This document shows, in pieces, positions 18,373-27,740 of a stretch of 64,000 nt of DNA. The stretch is from Caldilineaceae bacterium (GTDB taxonomy: Bacteria; Chloroflexota; Anaerolineae; Caldilineales; Caldilineaceae), in NCBI GenBank assembly GCA_022842065.1, contig JALHQH010000027.1:62001-126000 (forward strand). Direction: 5' to 3'. Positions within the stretch are counted from its first letter, which is position 1, and each line of letters opens with the position of its first letter. The translations under genes and the position numbers were made by a program. The notes under the pieces are model-generated. The model searched no databases. It was not told where the DNA came from and saw nothing but the letters and a program-made list of their open reading frames with translations.

Positions 18373-19692
18373 ATGTCAGCGGATGCTCAATCTGCGTTTA
18401 GCGATGAGTTTAGTTCGGCTGCGGCGAGTATTATTCGACCACAATCTCAATTAAAAACTAGATTTCCCCAGCCGAAACAGTTACCTTCGGAATTTACCCC
18501 CTTACCCCCCAAAGAGCACCTTGTTACAACCAGTCCTTCATCTGTGGCGACCGTTTCTTTCTCGTATTCTGCCCTCGCCACCCCAATCGAACATGAAGGG
18601 TTGCGTGCTGAGCCTGCGCTTAGTGCTTGGCAAAAATTACAAAGTCAATTACAGCATTTACTGGCGGATCAGATTACACCGCTACGGTTGGCTGGCCATC
18701 TCTCGGTGTTGGCAGTTGCAGCAATTATCTTGGTGCTTAGCCAAGTGAAGATTCCCGACTGGAACTTGCCCATTGACGCATTGCCCGGTGCGGCAATGGC
18801 GAATAATCTAGAAGCAGCCAGTGGTAATTTAGCTTTGCCTCGCCTACTTACGACCGAATTGCAACCGGAATCGGGTAATCTGGAATCGTTGCAGCGGATT
18901 GCTTTACCCTTTACAACTGCCCCGGCCCGTCCACGTGAAACCATTGCCGTACACACCGTTCAATCTGGTGATACGATTCTTGGCATTGCCGCACAATATG
19001 GGATCCAACCAGAAACGATTCTGTGGGCAAATCCGCAAATTGAGGAAAACCCTGATCGCATTAGCATTGGTGATCAGGTAAAAGTTCTACCCGTGAATGG
19101 GGTTTTGCACACTGTGCGCCAGGGTGATACGCTTTCTTCGATTGCGGCCAAATACAAAGTGGAAGTTAGTGACATCATCAACTATGCCGGCAATGGACTC
19201 AGTGATGATGCCAAAGAGTTGACCGTCGCTACTGAATTAGTCGTACCAGGTGGCGAAAAGCCTGTGATTGCACAACAAGTTGTGACATATAATTACAGTG
19301 CTCCTGTACCTGCCAGTGCAGTCAAGGGCTCGGGTGCTTTTGCCTGGCCGACGAGTGGCAATGTCAGCCAAGGATATTGGGGTGGTCATGCCGCCATCGA
19401 TATCAGTTCATGGACAGGAGCGCCGGTTGCGGCAGCTGATGGTGGCTATGTCTCCTTTGTTGGCCGCGGCTGGAATTCGGGCTATGGTAATCATATTATT
19501 ATTGACCATGGCAATGGCTACACGACTCTTTATGCCCATCTTAACAGTATCTTTGTTAGCCCTGGTGAAAATGTAGCCAGAGGAGCACAGATTGGGACGG
19601 CGGGTAATACCGGCAATAGCACTGGTCCTCATCTACATTTTGAGATTCTCTACCAAGGGGTGCGGCGTAATCCCTATAGTTTCTTACCCTGA
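18373..19692 (+). CDS. Membrane-anchored LysM/M23 murein endopeptidase
   Basis: Cell-wall hydrolase of 439 residues. An N-terminal cytoplasmic region of about 105 residues precedes one membrane segment (about 107-125). Two LysM domains (193-239 and 246-291) bind glycan. A C-terminal LytM/M23 domain has all zinc and catalytic residues: H339 and D343 (GHAAIDIS), H389 (YAHLN) and H422 (HLHFEI). It should cleave peptide cross-links during growth or division. GGAGAG upstream of the ATG supports the start. It has its own consensus promoter and a strong terminator, so it is monocistronic. The long N-terminal cytoplasmic tail is unusual for this class and could receive regulation. Confidence 0.92.
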   Translation: MSADAQSAFSDEFSSAAASIIRPQSQLKTRFPQPKQLPSEFTPLPPKEHLVTTSPSSVATVSFSYSALATPIEHEGLRAEPALSAWQKLQSQLQHLLADQITPLRLAGHLSVLAVAAIILVLSQVKIPDWNLPIDALPGAAMANNLEAASGNLALPRLLTTELQPESGNLESLQRIALPFTTAPARPRETIAVHTVQSGDTILGIAAQYGIQPETILWANPQIEENPDRISIGDQVKVLPVNGVLHTVRQGDTLSSIAAKYKVEVSDIINYAGNGLSDDAKELTVATELVVPGGEKPVIAQQVVTYNYSAPVPASAVKGSGAFAWPTSGNVSQGYWGGHAAIDISSWTGAPVAAADGGYVSFVGRGWNSGYGNHIIIDHGNGYTTLYAHLNSIFVSPGENVARGAQIGTAGNTGNSTGPHLHFEILYQGVRRNPYSFLP

Positions 19693-19707
19693 GGCGAAGA
19701 TACTTTC

Positions 19708-19740
19708 AAAAAAGGCCCAGATAAAAACTGGGCCTTTTTT
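19708..19740 (+). terminator. Intrinsic terminator after the LysM/M23 gene
   Basis: A-rich/T-rich flanked stem GGCCCAG (19714-19720) with CTGGGCC (19728-19734), extended by A6/T6 (19708-19713 with 19735-19740), and a 7-nt A-rich loop. A classic bidirectional-type rho-independent terminator. Confidence 0.9.
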
Positions 19741-19857
19741 ATTTTGACTAGTTGCACTGAAAAGCAATTATTGTCAGATTTTCCGCTAAATTCTTCCTTT
19801 TTTCGACTGTTTTACCTCCCTTATTCGCCAAAATATTACACTATATATAAGTAGGTA

Positions 19858-19886
19858 TTGACAGAACTGCTGATTCAGGGGACAAT
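19858..19886 (+). promoter_or_regulatory. Putative promoter for the swivel-domain gene
   Basis: TTGACA (19858-19863), 17-bp spacer, GACAAT (19881-19886), giving a leader of about 40 nt. A second TATAAT lies at 19908-19913, without a matching -35. Confidence 0.45.
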
Positions 19887-19934
19887 AGGCGTATACTCGA
19901 ATGCCTGTATAATTATGTTTGATTCTATTGTTTG

Positions 19935-21569
19935 ATGAGGTGTGTTTTGTTTGCCTACACGTTGCCTGATGGACTGCCAAGTGGCAGCCGAACCGTTTGG
20001 AGCCAATTGCCACTGCAGCCACTGACTGCTGGCGTTTTGACGCCATTTAGTTATAGTGTCCTTGATGAAATTGCTCGCGGGGCCTGGTACCAATATTATG
20101 ATGAATTGGATTTTGCGCCAATGCCGCGGGCACGGGTGTTACGCCGTTATCAAGGGGGCACCTATCTAAATTTGACCATATCCGCACAACGCGAAGTTGA
20201 TTTTGCGGCGGTTGAACCGTTAACACTGATGATTGATGATAAAGCTTTCCCACTTGTCAAATGGGAGAAGCCAGGCTTATTTGCCGGTATTAAAGCTGGA
20301 CGCAATCGAAAAAAAATTGCGACCCAGTTGATAACTTATGGTCAAGCGATCGATACCATTACACAAAAAGCTGCCGCCTGGTACTTCCGTACCCAAGAAT
20401 TGCGCTGGACCCAGGCCGATGTCCTGCAGATTATGGAAGAGATTGAGCGGGTGGGCAGGGACAGCTTTAAACTCTTCTTTGGTGCTCGCCACAATTTAGA
20501 GCTCATCTATAGCCATCTGCTTAAGTTGATGGGTACCCAGCAAACATTGCCTGCTAATCTGGCCTTGTTACAAGGTGCCCTTTGCGATCTGACTGATCTG
20601 GTTGAATATCAGATAGCGGACGAGTTATTTCGGTTAGGCGAAATGGCCACAAACGATCCAGCAACGACCAATTGGCTGCAACTGCGTGATTATACCAACT
20701 GGCAACAGGCGCTGCCCAATAAACGTCTTGTCGATGCGTGTGTTGATTTTATGCGACGCAATGGTCATCGCTGTGTCGATGAAGCCGAAATTAGGCAACC
20801 ACGTTGGCAGGAGGATCCTTCACTTTTCTTTGCCAGTCTGCATGCATTTGTTAAAAAACATCCTAAACACCCGACAAAATTACCTTCTACACAAAACATG
20901 CAACGCTTATTAGATATAATGGTGCCAAGTGAACGTCAGGGGGCACAAAACCTTGTCGGGCAGATGCGACAACTACTGAAGCTGCAAAGTCATGCCTTAC
21001 ACGCCTTCGCTTATATTTTAGCTGGGACGCGATCGTGGGCCTTGGCTGCAGCCAAAGAAGCAATGGCTGATGGGCGATTGCAGCAGAGTGATGACCTCTT
21101 CTTTTTTGAGCTGGAAGAGATTAAACAAATGATGACTGGTGAGTGGAATGTGAGCGCGCGCCGTGAAATTCATGCCACCTGTGCGCAACGACGGGCAGAA
21201 TTTGCCCAATGGCAATCTTCGTCACCGCCGCCCCTACTGATCGGCGACAGTGGCGCACAGCCGCAGTACCAGGGCTTGCCAGGTAGCAGCGGTCACGCGA
21301 TTGGCCCTTTACGACGCTGGGAACATCCTGCGCCAGCTAGTTGCAATGGTGCCATTGTGGGCACACAACATCTTGATAGTGGGTGGGCATTAATCTTGCC
21401 GTTCGCCCGTGCCTTGGTTGTAGCGAACGGTGCATCACTGGATCCGATTGTTGCGGCGGCGCGCAGTTGGCATGTACCGACGGTACTTGGACTTGGTACA
21501 CGATACGGGGCGCTAATGGAAGGTGCGCAAACAACGGTGCATGGTGACAGTGGACTGGTCGAGCAGTAA
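19935..21569 (+). CDS. PEP-utilising-enzyme swivel-domain protein lacking the phosphohistidine
   Basis: A 544-residue protein whose last roughly 90 residues match the mobile phosphohistidine domain of PEP synthase/PPDK-type enzymes (LPFARALVVANGAS..., then AAARSWHVPTVLGLG). At the place of the reactive GGxxSHxA motif it has GASLDPIV, so the Ser-His pair is Asp-Pro (503-504) and no phosphate can be carried there. The N-terminal ATP-grasp domain of PEP synthases is absent. The middle (about 120-420) is helical with several Trp/Phe-rich segments and no motif I recognise. An in-frame TTG sits directly before the ATG; neither has a clear ribosome-binding site. The function is unknown, probably structural or regulatory rather than phosphotransfer. 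Confidence 0.65.
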   Translation: MRCVLFAYTLPDGLPSGSRTVWSQLPLQPLTAGVLTPFSYSVLDEIARGAWYQYYDELDFAPMPRARVLRRYQGGTYLNLTISAQREVDFAAVEPLTLMIDDKAFPLVKWEKPGLFAGIKAGRNRKKIATQLITYGQAIDTITQKAAAWYFRTQELRWTQADVLQIMEEIERVGRDSFKLFFGARHNLELIYSHLLKLMGTQQTLPANLALLQGALCDLTDLVEYQIADELFRLGEMATNDPATTNWLQLRDYTNWQQALPNKRLVDACVDFMRRNGHRCVDEAEIRQPRWQEDPSLFFASLHAFVKKHPKHPTKLPSTQNMQRLLDIMVPSERQGAQNLVGQMRQLLKLQSHALHAFAYILAGTRSWALAAAKEAMADGRLQQSDDLFFFELEEIKQMMTGEWNVSARREIHATCAQRRAEFAQWQSSSPPPLLIGDSGAQPQYQGLPGSSGHAIGPLRRWEHPAPASCNGAIVGTQHLDSGWALILPFARALVVANGASLDPIVAAARSWHVPTVLGLGTRYGALMEGAQTTVHGDSGLVEQ

Positions 21570-21762
21570 ATTTATTTGTAAGTCAGTTGTAGATTCCATT
21601 GCTTTTTATGTATTGCACTGTGGCCCAGAAGTCTAGCTCCAACACCTACATCAGCACCCAGAGGTTGCCTGCCGAGGGTAGGTAACCTTTAGACTCACTG
21701 GTAATTGCATCGGATAAAAGGAAGCTAATCCCCTGACATAGTACAAAGTGCATTGTTAAACT

Positions 21763-21802
21763 ATCAAACATTGAACACTGTGAACAGTGTTCAATGTTTG
21801 AT
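21763..21802 (+). terminator. 18-bp perfect hairpin after the swivel-domain gene
   Basis: The arms 21763-21780 and 21785-21802 (core CAAACATTGAACACTG) pair perfectly around a TGAA tetraloop and are followed by TTTTGTT. It lies about 195 bp past the stop codon and 84 bp before cobT. Confidence 0.7.
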
Positions 21803-21885
21803 TTTGTTAAGGTCGTTTATGGTTAAGTTTTAACCTTGATGACTTACCTCCGTACGCCACATTACATTGAACAGGGGAGGATTCA

Positions 21886-22986
21886 GTGACAAGTACTTGG
21901 GAATTACTTGCAACGACCATTGCAAAAATCGCAGAGTTAGATGGACAGCTAATGGAGATGGCCGGCAATCGCCAATTGCAACTGGCAAAGCCAGTGAATG
22001 CGCTGGGCCGATTGGAGCGCCTAAGCATTCGCCTGGCCGGTATTACCCATCAATTGCGCCCGACGCTTTCGCCACGTACGGTAATCATCTGTGCCGGCGA
22101 TCATGGGATTACGGCAGAAGGAGTCAGTGCCTATCGTTCCGAAGTAACAGCACAAATGGTGCGCAATTTCCTTGCTGGTGGGGGTGCGATTAATGTTTTG
22201 GCGCGCCAATGGGGGATCAATGTCGTTGTCGTCGATGTGGGGGTGGCTGGTGAGTTGCCCGAACATCCACGGCTGCGGAACCACAAGCTAGGCCACGGCA
22301 CACACAATTTTGCCCAACAACCCGCCATGACACGGCAGCAAGCCGTTGCGTCGATTGAGGCCGGTATTCGGGTGGCCAGTGAAGAGATTGCGCATGGGGC
22401 GCGGCTCTTGCTTACGGGTGATATGGGTATTGGGAATACGACGCCCAGTGCCGCCATTGCCGCGGTGGTTACAGAGCTCCCCGTATCGCAGGTCACGGGG
22501 ATGGGGACAGGGGTTGGCATTTTGGGCTGGCGGCGTAAATGCGAGGTGATTGAACGGGCATTGGCGCTACACCTGCCGGATCCGAATGATCCCATTGATT
22601 TACTCAGTAAGGTGGGTGGCTTTGAGATTGGTGCTATCGCTGGGATCATTATTGCGGCGGCAGCGGCACGTGTCCCTGTTGTCCTAGATGGCTTAATTAC
22701 CGCGGCTGGTGCTGCGATTGCCGCGATGCTCTGCCCAGCGACAAAATCCTTTATGATTGCTGGCCACCGCAGTGTTGAGCCAGGGCATGGTGCCCTCTTA
22801 GATCATCTGGATCTACTACCCGTTTTAGAACTGGATCTTGCCCTGGGTGAAGGGACCGGCGCGGCCCTTGCGCTTTCCGTATTGGAAGCTGCGGTTGCCA
22901 CCCTTAACGAGATGGCGACCTTTGATGAGGCACAAATCACCCGCACCCGCGCTGAAGTCATTGCCGCCGAGGCAGTATTTGCCTGA
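21886..22986 (+). CDS. cobT: Nicotinate-nucleotide--dimethylbenzimidazole phosphoribosyltransferase
   Basis: Makes alpha-ribazole phosphate for the lower ligand of cobalamin. The 366-residue protein has GDHGITAEGVSAY, GDMGIGNTTPSAAI, GGFEIGAIAGIII and HRSVEPGHG, with the catalytic base Glu in ALGEGTGAAL (E322). It uses a GTG start, firmly placed by GGGGAGG 5 bp upstream. No other cobalamin gene is nearby and no cobalamin riboswitch was recognised upstream, so it is a dispersed pathway or salvage gene. It converges on rnd with a 47-bp gap. Confidence 0.95.
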   Translation: MTSTWELLATTIAKIAELDGQLMEMAGNRQLQLAKPVNALGRLERLSIRLAGITHQLRPTLSPRTVIICAGDHGITAEGVSAYRSEVTAQMVRNFLAGGGAINVLARQWGINVVVVDVGVAGELPEHPRLRNHKLGHGTHNFAQQPAMTRQQAVASIEAGIRVASEEIAHGARLLLTGDMGIGNTTPSAAIAAVVTELPVSQVTGMGTGVGILGWRRKCEVIERALALHLPDPNDPIDLLSKVGGFEIGAIAGIIIAAAAARVPVVLDGLITAAGAAIAAMLCPATKSFMIAGHRSVEPGHGALLDHLDLLPVLELDLALGEGTGAALALSVLEAAVATLNEMATFDEAQITRTRAEVIAAEAVFA

Positions 22987-23033
22987 TGGTCTATCGCTAG
23001 CCCTTGTGCAATCTGACCGGAGTGTCCATTCCG

Positions 23034-24260
23034 CTACCCTTTGCGCTGAAGGGTTGCCAGGATTGCCGGGCCATAGGTCGCGGCTTTCCAAGGTCCAATT
23101 TCGGGAATCTCTAAAAGTTCGGCTGCCGTGTGGGGCATGCGTTGGGCAATCGTCAGCAAGATACTATTGCTAAAGACGATTTCCGGCGCAACACCGCGCG
23201 CTTCTGCCGCCTGACTGCGCCAGTGGCGCAGTAGATCATAGCGCTGTTGGACTGCTCTTTCTAATGTTTGCTCCCCCCTTTCCGCCGCCGGCGGCTGTTC
23301 CGGTCGCGGTGCGGCTTGTCCTCTGGCAATGGTGGCGAGGATGGTCTTGCCATACTGCTTGAGCTGGACCTCCCCCAATCCAGGAATCTGCTTCAGTTGG
23401 GGCAGTGATACGGGCTGTTGATTGACCAAACTGATCAATGTCTGGTCGGTCATTATCTTGAAGGGGGGCCGATCACGGCGTTGGGCTTCTTCTTCGCGCC
23501 ATTGCCAGAGCGCCTGAAGAACGGCAGTATCGGCCCGCTCAACCTCGCGCAATTGTTTCATTTGCCAGAAAGCACGGGGCACTGACTCGCGCTCATGGTA
23601 GCTGAGATGGTGGAACATGCTAAAGGCCTCTTGCGCTTCTTCCCAACGTCCTGCCGCTTGTAGCTGCTCAATCAGCGTGATGCGTAAGGCCGGCAAATAA
23701 TGCGTATCCATCTGTGCATAAAGAATCTGCTCTGGCGTTAGCGGTCGTTTACCCCAATCGGTACGCTGCATCCGCTTGTCGCTCACCACCCCAAAATTCT
23801 CCTGCAAAATCGCCGCTAAGCCGACCTGTTTCCAACCCAAAATGCGGGCCGCCAACTGCGTATCAAAGAGATTGGCAAAGTGAAAGCCAAAGTCCCGCTG
23901 CAAGGTAAGGATATCATTCTCCGCGGCGTGCATGATCACTTCAACGGCGGGATCCTGAAAAAGCTCACCAAGGGCCTCTAACTGCGTGATCGCCAGCGAA
24001 TCAACCAGATAATCGACCACACGCGCCGGATCCGGCTGCTGGGGATCAGCAAAGGTCGTAATCTGAATCAGACAGACTTTGGGATAGTAGCGATAGAGAC
24101 TGTTGCTCTCCGTATCGACGGCCAACAGCGGTTGCCCGCGTAGCTGTTTGAGCATCGCCGCAAAAGTACCGGCATGGCTGACAAGGGTTGGCGCGTCTAC
24201 GGGAGGCTGCGCAATGGGTGAAAGACTCACTGGTATCCGTTTCCAAACTAAAGATGACAA
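23034..24260 (-). CDS. rnd: Ribonuclease D (DEDD exonuclease with HRDC domains)
   Basis: 3'-5' exoribonuclease for tRNA and small-RNA end trimming. The 408-residue protein starts the DEDD site with LLAVDTESNS (D49, E51), continues with IMHAAENDI, and closes with YAQMDTHYLP (DEDDy type). Two HRDC modules follow (PPFKIMTDQTLISLVNQQP... and ...GVAPEIVFSNSILLTIAQ), matching RNase D architecture. The annotated start is a TTG with no clear ribosome-binding site; a GTG ten codons further in is an alternative, and the first in-frame ATG would delete part of the fold. It is convergent with cobT and divergent from corA. Confidence 0.9.
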   Translation of the reverse strand: MSSLVWKRIPVSLSPIAQPPVDAPTLVSHAGTFAAMLKQLRGQPLLAVDTESNSLYRYYPKVCLIQITTFADPQQPDPARVVDYLVDSLAITQLEALGELFQDPAVEVIMHAAENDILTLQRDFGFHFANLFDTQLAARILGWKQVGLAAILQENFGVVSDKRMQRTDWGKRPLTPEQILYAQMDTHYLPALRITLIEQLQAAGRWEEAQEAFSMFHHLSYHERESVPRAFWQMKQLREVERADTAVLQALWQWREEEAQRRDRPPFKIMTDQTLISLVNQQPVSLPQLKQIPGLGEVQLKQYGKTILATIARGQAAPRPEQPPAAERGEQTLERAVQQRYDLLRHWRSQAAEARGVAPEIVFSNSILLTIAQRMPHTAAELLEIPEIGPWKAATYGPAILATLQRKG

Positions 24261-24398
24261 ATCTCGAATAAATTAACCGCGACGACTTCAGGCCAAGCCA
24301 AAACTACGCCTGTCTGTAAACTTCGTTTAGCTGCATGTTACTGTGAGTCGCGCCATGTGTCAAACACTTTACGCGCTTGAGACGCTAAAACGTAATAT

Positions 24399-24440
24399 GT
24401 AATGCGTGTGACAAGCTACGTATCACGCTTCACGCATTAC
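24399..24440. repeat. 10-bp inverted repeat in the rnd/corA divergent spacer
   Basis: GTAATGCGTG (24399-24408) and CACGCATTAC (24431-24440), with related TAAT/ATTA and CGTG/CACG words nearby. It could be an operator or a degenerate intergenic repeat. Confidence 0.4.
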
Positions 24441-24473
24441 GCGCCACACATTACATTTTGCAACGAATAGATT

Positions 24474-24501
24474 TTGCGGCTATCGGCCTCTTAGGTATGA
24501 T
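24474..24501 (+). promoter_or_regulatory. Putative corA promoter
   Basis: TTGCGG (24474-24479), 16-bp spacer, TATGAT (24496-24501), 46 bp before the corA ATG. Confidence 0.4.
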
Positions 24502-24547
24502 GAGCGGTGTAATTCTATCCAACCGCAACTGAATCGATCTGAGCGCT

Positions 24548-25534
24548 ATGATCCGTATTCTCTATCGCCACCGGAGTGGCACGATTGTCACTGATCTACC
24601 CCATACCCAACTGCGTGATGCCATGCGCGACAACCAGGCGCGTCTGTGGATCGACCTTTCCGCACCAACCGACGAAGAGAGCCACGCGATTCTCGCTGAT
24701 CTCTTTCGTTTTCATCCACTAGCCATTGATGACGCCATTAATGACTCGCATGTGCCCAAGGTGGATGATTACGGTTCCTATCTCTATCTCGTCTTTCACA
24801 CTGTTGCATTGGGCGACGAGCGGATGGACCTTCATACCTATGAGATTGATGTCTTTTTGGGCAGCAACTATCTGATTACCATGCATGAGACCCCGCGCAC
24901 CTCGATCGACAAGCTGTGGGATGAAAACTATCATACCCAGAATGGCTTGGCAAAGGGGCCGGCACTGCTGCTCTATGAGCTGATCGACCGCCAGATTGAT
25001 AGCTACACGCCCTTACTAAATCAATTTGAAGAGAAGCTGGAACATCTGGGTGATCAGATTTTTCGGCAGCAGGGCAAGGGCAAAAGCGAGGAAATCATGT
25101 TGAATGATATTCTCACGGCGAAAAGCAGTGCCCTGCGCTTGGGCCGGATCCTAATCCCACAGCGCGAGTTGCTTTATAAGCTGGCCCATAACAACTACGC
25201 GGTGGTGCCGGCAGATACGCGCATCTATTTTCAGGATGCCTTTGATCACCTGGCGCGCTTCTCTGACTTGGCCTTCAGCATGCGCGAACTTTCCGGCAGC
25301 ACCATGGAAACGCACCTGGCCCTGGTTAACAACCGCATCAACGAAACGATGAAGGTTTTGACCATGATCTCCACGATCTTCATCCCGCTCAGCTTTATTG
25401 CCGGCGTCTATGGCATGAACTTTGACTTTATGCCCGAACTGGACAGCCCTTGGGGCTATCCGCTGATCTGGTTCTCGTTCATTGCCGTCGCTGCGGCAAT
25501 GGTCCAATTTTTCCGGCGCCGGGGCTGGTTGTGA
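24548..25534 (+). CDS. corA: CorA-family magnesium/cobalt transporter
   Basis: Pentameric divalent-cation channel of 328 residues. It has a cytoplasmic alpha/beta N-terminus, a long helix region (about 150-260) and two C-terminal membrane segments. The signature GMN is in the loop YGMNFDFMPEL between them. The last residues (FFRRRGWL) form the basic cytoplasmic tail. It is monocistronic and convergent with crtI. Whether it carries Mg2+, Co2+ or another cation cannot be read from sequence. Confidence 0.94.
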   Translation: MIRILYRHRSGTIVTDLPHTQLRDAMRDNQARLWIDLSAPTDEESHAILADLFRFHPLAIDDAINDSHVPKVDDYGSYLYLVFHTVALGDERMDLHTYEIDVFLGSNYLITMHETPRTSIDKLWDENYHTQNGLAKGPALLLYELIDRQIDSYTPLLNQFEEKLEHLGDQIFRQQGKGKSEEIMLNDILTAKSSALRLGRILIPQRELLYKLAHNNYAVVPADTRIYFQDAFDHLARFSDLAFSMRELSGSTMETHLALVNNRINETMKVLTMISTIFIPLSFIAGVYGMNFDFMPELDSPWGYPLIWFSFIAVAAAMVQFFRRRGWL

Positions 25535-25563
25535 GGGTAAAGGGTACATAACCAGAAAACTTT

Positions 25564-25640
25564 CGTCCCGTCGGGACGGTTGACCTTAGACAGGGCAATT
25601 GCGATCATTTTCCCCTAAGGTCAACCGTCCCGACAGGACG
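25564..25640. terminator. Long inverted repeat between convergent corA and crtI
   Basis: A perfect 19-bp stem (25570-25588 with 25616-25634; core GGGACGGTTGACCTTA) is extended, after one C-A mismatch, by CGTCC/GGACG (25564-25568 with 25636-25640). The loop is 27 nt. It sits between two convergent genes, so it is probably a bidirectional 3'-end element. Confidence 0.6.
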
Positions 25641-25696
25641 TGTGCTTAGACATACACTCTTATCAAGGGTGCAACCACAACAGAAAGAAGATAAGG

Positions 25697-27175
25697 TTAG
25701 CTCGTCTGGCGAATCAAATCATCGACAATTTTCGCCGAAGACAAAACCCCCGGCAGACCCGCGCCAGGATGGGTACCGGCACCGACAAAATAGAGATTAT
25801 CCAGATCCTCAGAACGGTTATGGGGCCGGAACCAAGCCGATTGGGTCAGCGTGGGCTGGATCGAGAAGGCGGAGCCCAGATAGCTGTTCAGCTCATTCTG
25901 GAAATAGAGCGGATCCACATAGTGCTCGATTACCAGGTTCTCCTGCAGATCGGGCAGATACTCAGCTTCCAAAAACTGCATGATCGCATCGCGGTAGGGT
26001 TTGGCCTGCTGCTTCCAGTCAATCGGCGCGCCCAGGTGGGGCACCGGCGAGAGGACATAGAAGGCCTCATGGCCAGGAGGCGCCATGCTCGCATCGGTAT
26101 AGGTAGGCATGTGCAGATAGAGCGAGAAATCTTTGGGCAGGCTCTTGCCCGCAAAAATATCTTTGAGCAGCGCTTCATAGCGTTCGCTGAACATAATGTT
26201 GTGGTGTACCAGATTGCTCTCGTTGTAGCGCCGTTTCGTGCCAAAGTAGAGCACAAAGAGCGACATGCTATACTTGTACCCTTTGATCCGGCGGTCGGTG
26301 TTCTTACGGCGGTATTGCGCCGGCAACAGGTTGAGATAGGTCCAGGGCAGGTCGGCGTTGGAGATCACGATATCCGCCTTGTGGATCGCGCCGTCGGCCA
26401 AGCGCACGCCCGTCGCCTTCCGCCCCTCGACCAGGATCTCGGCGACCGGACTGTTAAGATGCACCTTGGCCCCCAAATCGTCCAGCAGCCGGCCATAGGC
26501 CTGGACAATCGATCCCGTGCCACCCAGCGCATAGTGTACCCCCCACTCGCGCTCCAGATAGTGGATCAACACGTAAAGTGAGGCTGCATCAAGCGGATTA
26601 CCGCCGATGAAGAGCGGGTGAAAGGAAAAACAACGGCGCAAGAAATCGTCGCTGATAAATTGGCTGACATAGCTGTAGACGCTCTTGTACGATTGCAGCC
26701 GGATCAGGTCGGGCGCGACCTTGATCATATCGCTCACATGTAAGAAGGGCTTGTCAATCAGCGCCATCCCCGTCTCGAAGATCTCCTTGGTGGTTGCCAT
26801 AAAGCGGTTGTAGCCATCCTTGTCGGCTGGGTTCCACTTCTCGATTTCGCTGAGGATAAAGTCGGTGTTGCCGGTATAGGTAAAGTCACGGCCGGTGTGG
26901 TCGAAGAGTTTATAGTAAGGCTCACAGGGGACGATCTGAAAATAGTCTTCGCGGTTGCGCCCGGCCAATTGCCAGGTCTCGTCAAAGAGCCACGGCGCCG
27001 TGACGATGGTTGGGCCGCTGTCGAATTTGAAGCCATCCCGTTCAAAGACATAGGCGCGACCGCCCAACTTGTCGCGTTTCTCAAACAGCTCGACGTTGTA
27101 GCCCCGCGCTGCCAGCCGCGCGGCCGCATTCAAGCCGCCAAAACCACTGCCAATCACAATTACTTTTTTACTCAT
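25697..27175 (-). CDS. crtI: Phytoene desaturase family protein (CrtI-like)
   Basis: FAD-dependent carotenoid desaturase/isomerase, 492 residues from this start. The N-terminal dinucleotide fold is [21 protein letters not shown], then the [15 protein letters not shown] motif. The C-terminus has the CrtI FAD signature [22 protein letters not shown]. The upstream ATG at 27193 adds six residues; the internal ATG (MSKKVIVIG) fits the family better, and neither has a strong ribosome-binding site. No phytoene synthase or other carotenoid gene is in the window. The product could be a zeta-carotene/lycopene-type desaturase or a related isomerase; substrate not decidable here. Confidence 0.87.
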   Translation of the reverse strand: MSKKVIVIGSGFGGLNAAARLAARGYNVELFEKRDKLGGRAYVFERDGFKFDSGPTIVTAPWLFDETWQLAGRNREDYFQIVPCEPYYKLFDHTGRDFTYTGNTDFILSEIEKWNPADKDGYNRFMATTKEIFETGMALIDKPFLHVSDMIKVAPDLIRLQSYKSVYSYVSQFISDDFLRRCFSFHPLFIGGNPLDAASLYVLIHYLEREWGVHYALGGTGSIVQAYGRLLDDLGAKVHLNSPVAEILVEGRKATGVRLADGAIHKADIVISNADLPWTYLNLLPAQYRRKNTDRRIKGYKYSMSLFVLYFGTKRRYNESNLVHHNIMFSERYEALLKDIFAGKSLPKDFSLYLHMPTYTDASMAPPGHEAFYVLSPVPHLGAPIDWKQQAKPYRDAIMQFLEAEYLPDLQENLVIEHYVDPLYFQNELNSYLGSAFSIQPTLTQSAWFRPHNRSEDLDNLYFVGAGTHPGAGLPGVLSSAKIVDDLIRQTS

Positions 27176-27317
27176 AGTAGACTCGCTAATCATTGCTGGG
27201 TTGTCACTGCACCAAAACCACTACAGCGAACGTAAGCCACGCCAAAATTAAGATTATCCACGAAGATACGAAGCGCAGACTTAACTACTAACCCCTCCCG
27301 CGCCTAGAAGGCAACCA

Positions 27318-27377
27318 CTCCCCTGCTAAGGGAGGGAATCGTTGTGCGCACAACGGTTCCCTCCCTTAGCAGGGGAG
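27318..27377. repeat. 60-bp near-perfect palindrome (REP-like)
   Basis: The arms 27318-27338 and 27357-27377 (CTCCCCTGCTAAGGGAGGGA-type) enclose a second palindrome at 27340-27355 (CGTTGTGC/GCACAACG). There is only one T-G wobble (27339/27356) and no loop. GGTTAGGAGGAGG follows. It resembles the CCTCCCC..GGGGAGG dispersed repeats common in filamentous bacteria. It lies in the 565-bp space between pheS and crtI. Confidence 0.65.
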
Positions 27378-27646
27378 GTTAGGAGGAGGTGGCTTGGTAG
27401 TTATGCTCAGACTTACATATTAGTCACGGAGATCACAGAGAAAATGCTCTGCTAAACTTCGTTTCTACCTTCAGGGTTGATCGCAGTACTGCATTTGGGA
27501 CAATGACAGAATAGAATTGAATTTTTACAATGTTTGTATAGATATTGTACAGGCTTTATTGTAGACGAAAAACGATCCGGCTTTCTGTGATCTTTGTTCT
27601 CTTTTGCACAATCGATGGTAGGTATAGCGGTATATCGGTAAGAACT
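27378..27646. other. Gene-free part of the pheS-crtI spacer
   Basis: No gene seen. It presumably carries the crtI promoter on the minus strand close to 27200-27260, but no convincing -35/-10 pair was found. Confidence 0.3.
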
Positions 27647-27718
27647 TGTCTACCACTCTACTGATTTACCGCTATACCGATTTACCGATTTACCGATGTA
27701 CTGATTTACCGATTTACC
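27647..27718. repeat. Tandem 8-bp repeat, about nine units
   Basis: The unit GATTTACC is repeated nine times with variants (GCTATACC, GATGTACT, ACTCTACT) in exact 8-bp register over 72 bp. Inverted copies lie just before (27621-27636) and can pair with 27663-27678 over 16 bp with one mismatch. It lies between the pheS terminator and crtI. Confidence 0.75.
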
Positions 27719-27740
27719 TGCCTCCCTCCCGCCACCAAAC

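Noticed and set aside
21570..21885. Cobalamin riboswitch upstream of cobT
   Set aside because: No B12-box or other conserved riboswitch core could be found; the region instead holds a terminator hairpin.
25640..26581. 313-codon open frame antisense to crtI
   Set aside because: It is fully covered by crtI, whose family motifs are unambiguous; the antisense translation has no domain pattern.
27647..27718. Second block of direct repeats as a CRISPR candidate or coding repeat
   Set aside because: The period is 8 bp with no spacers, and it is not a multiple of three.
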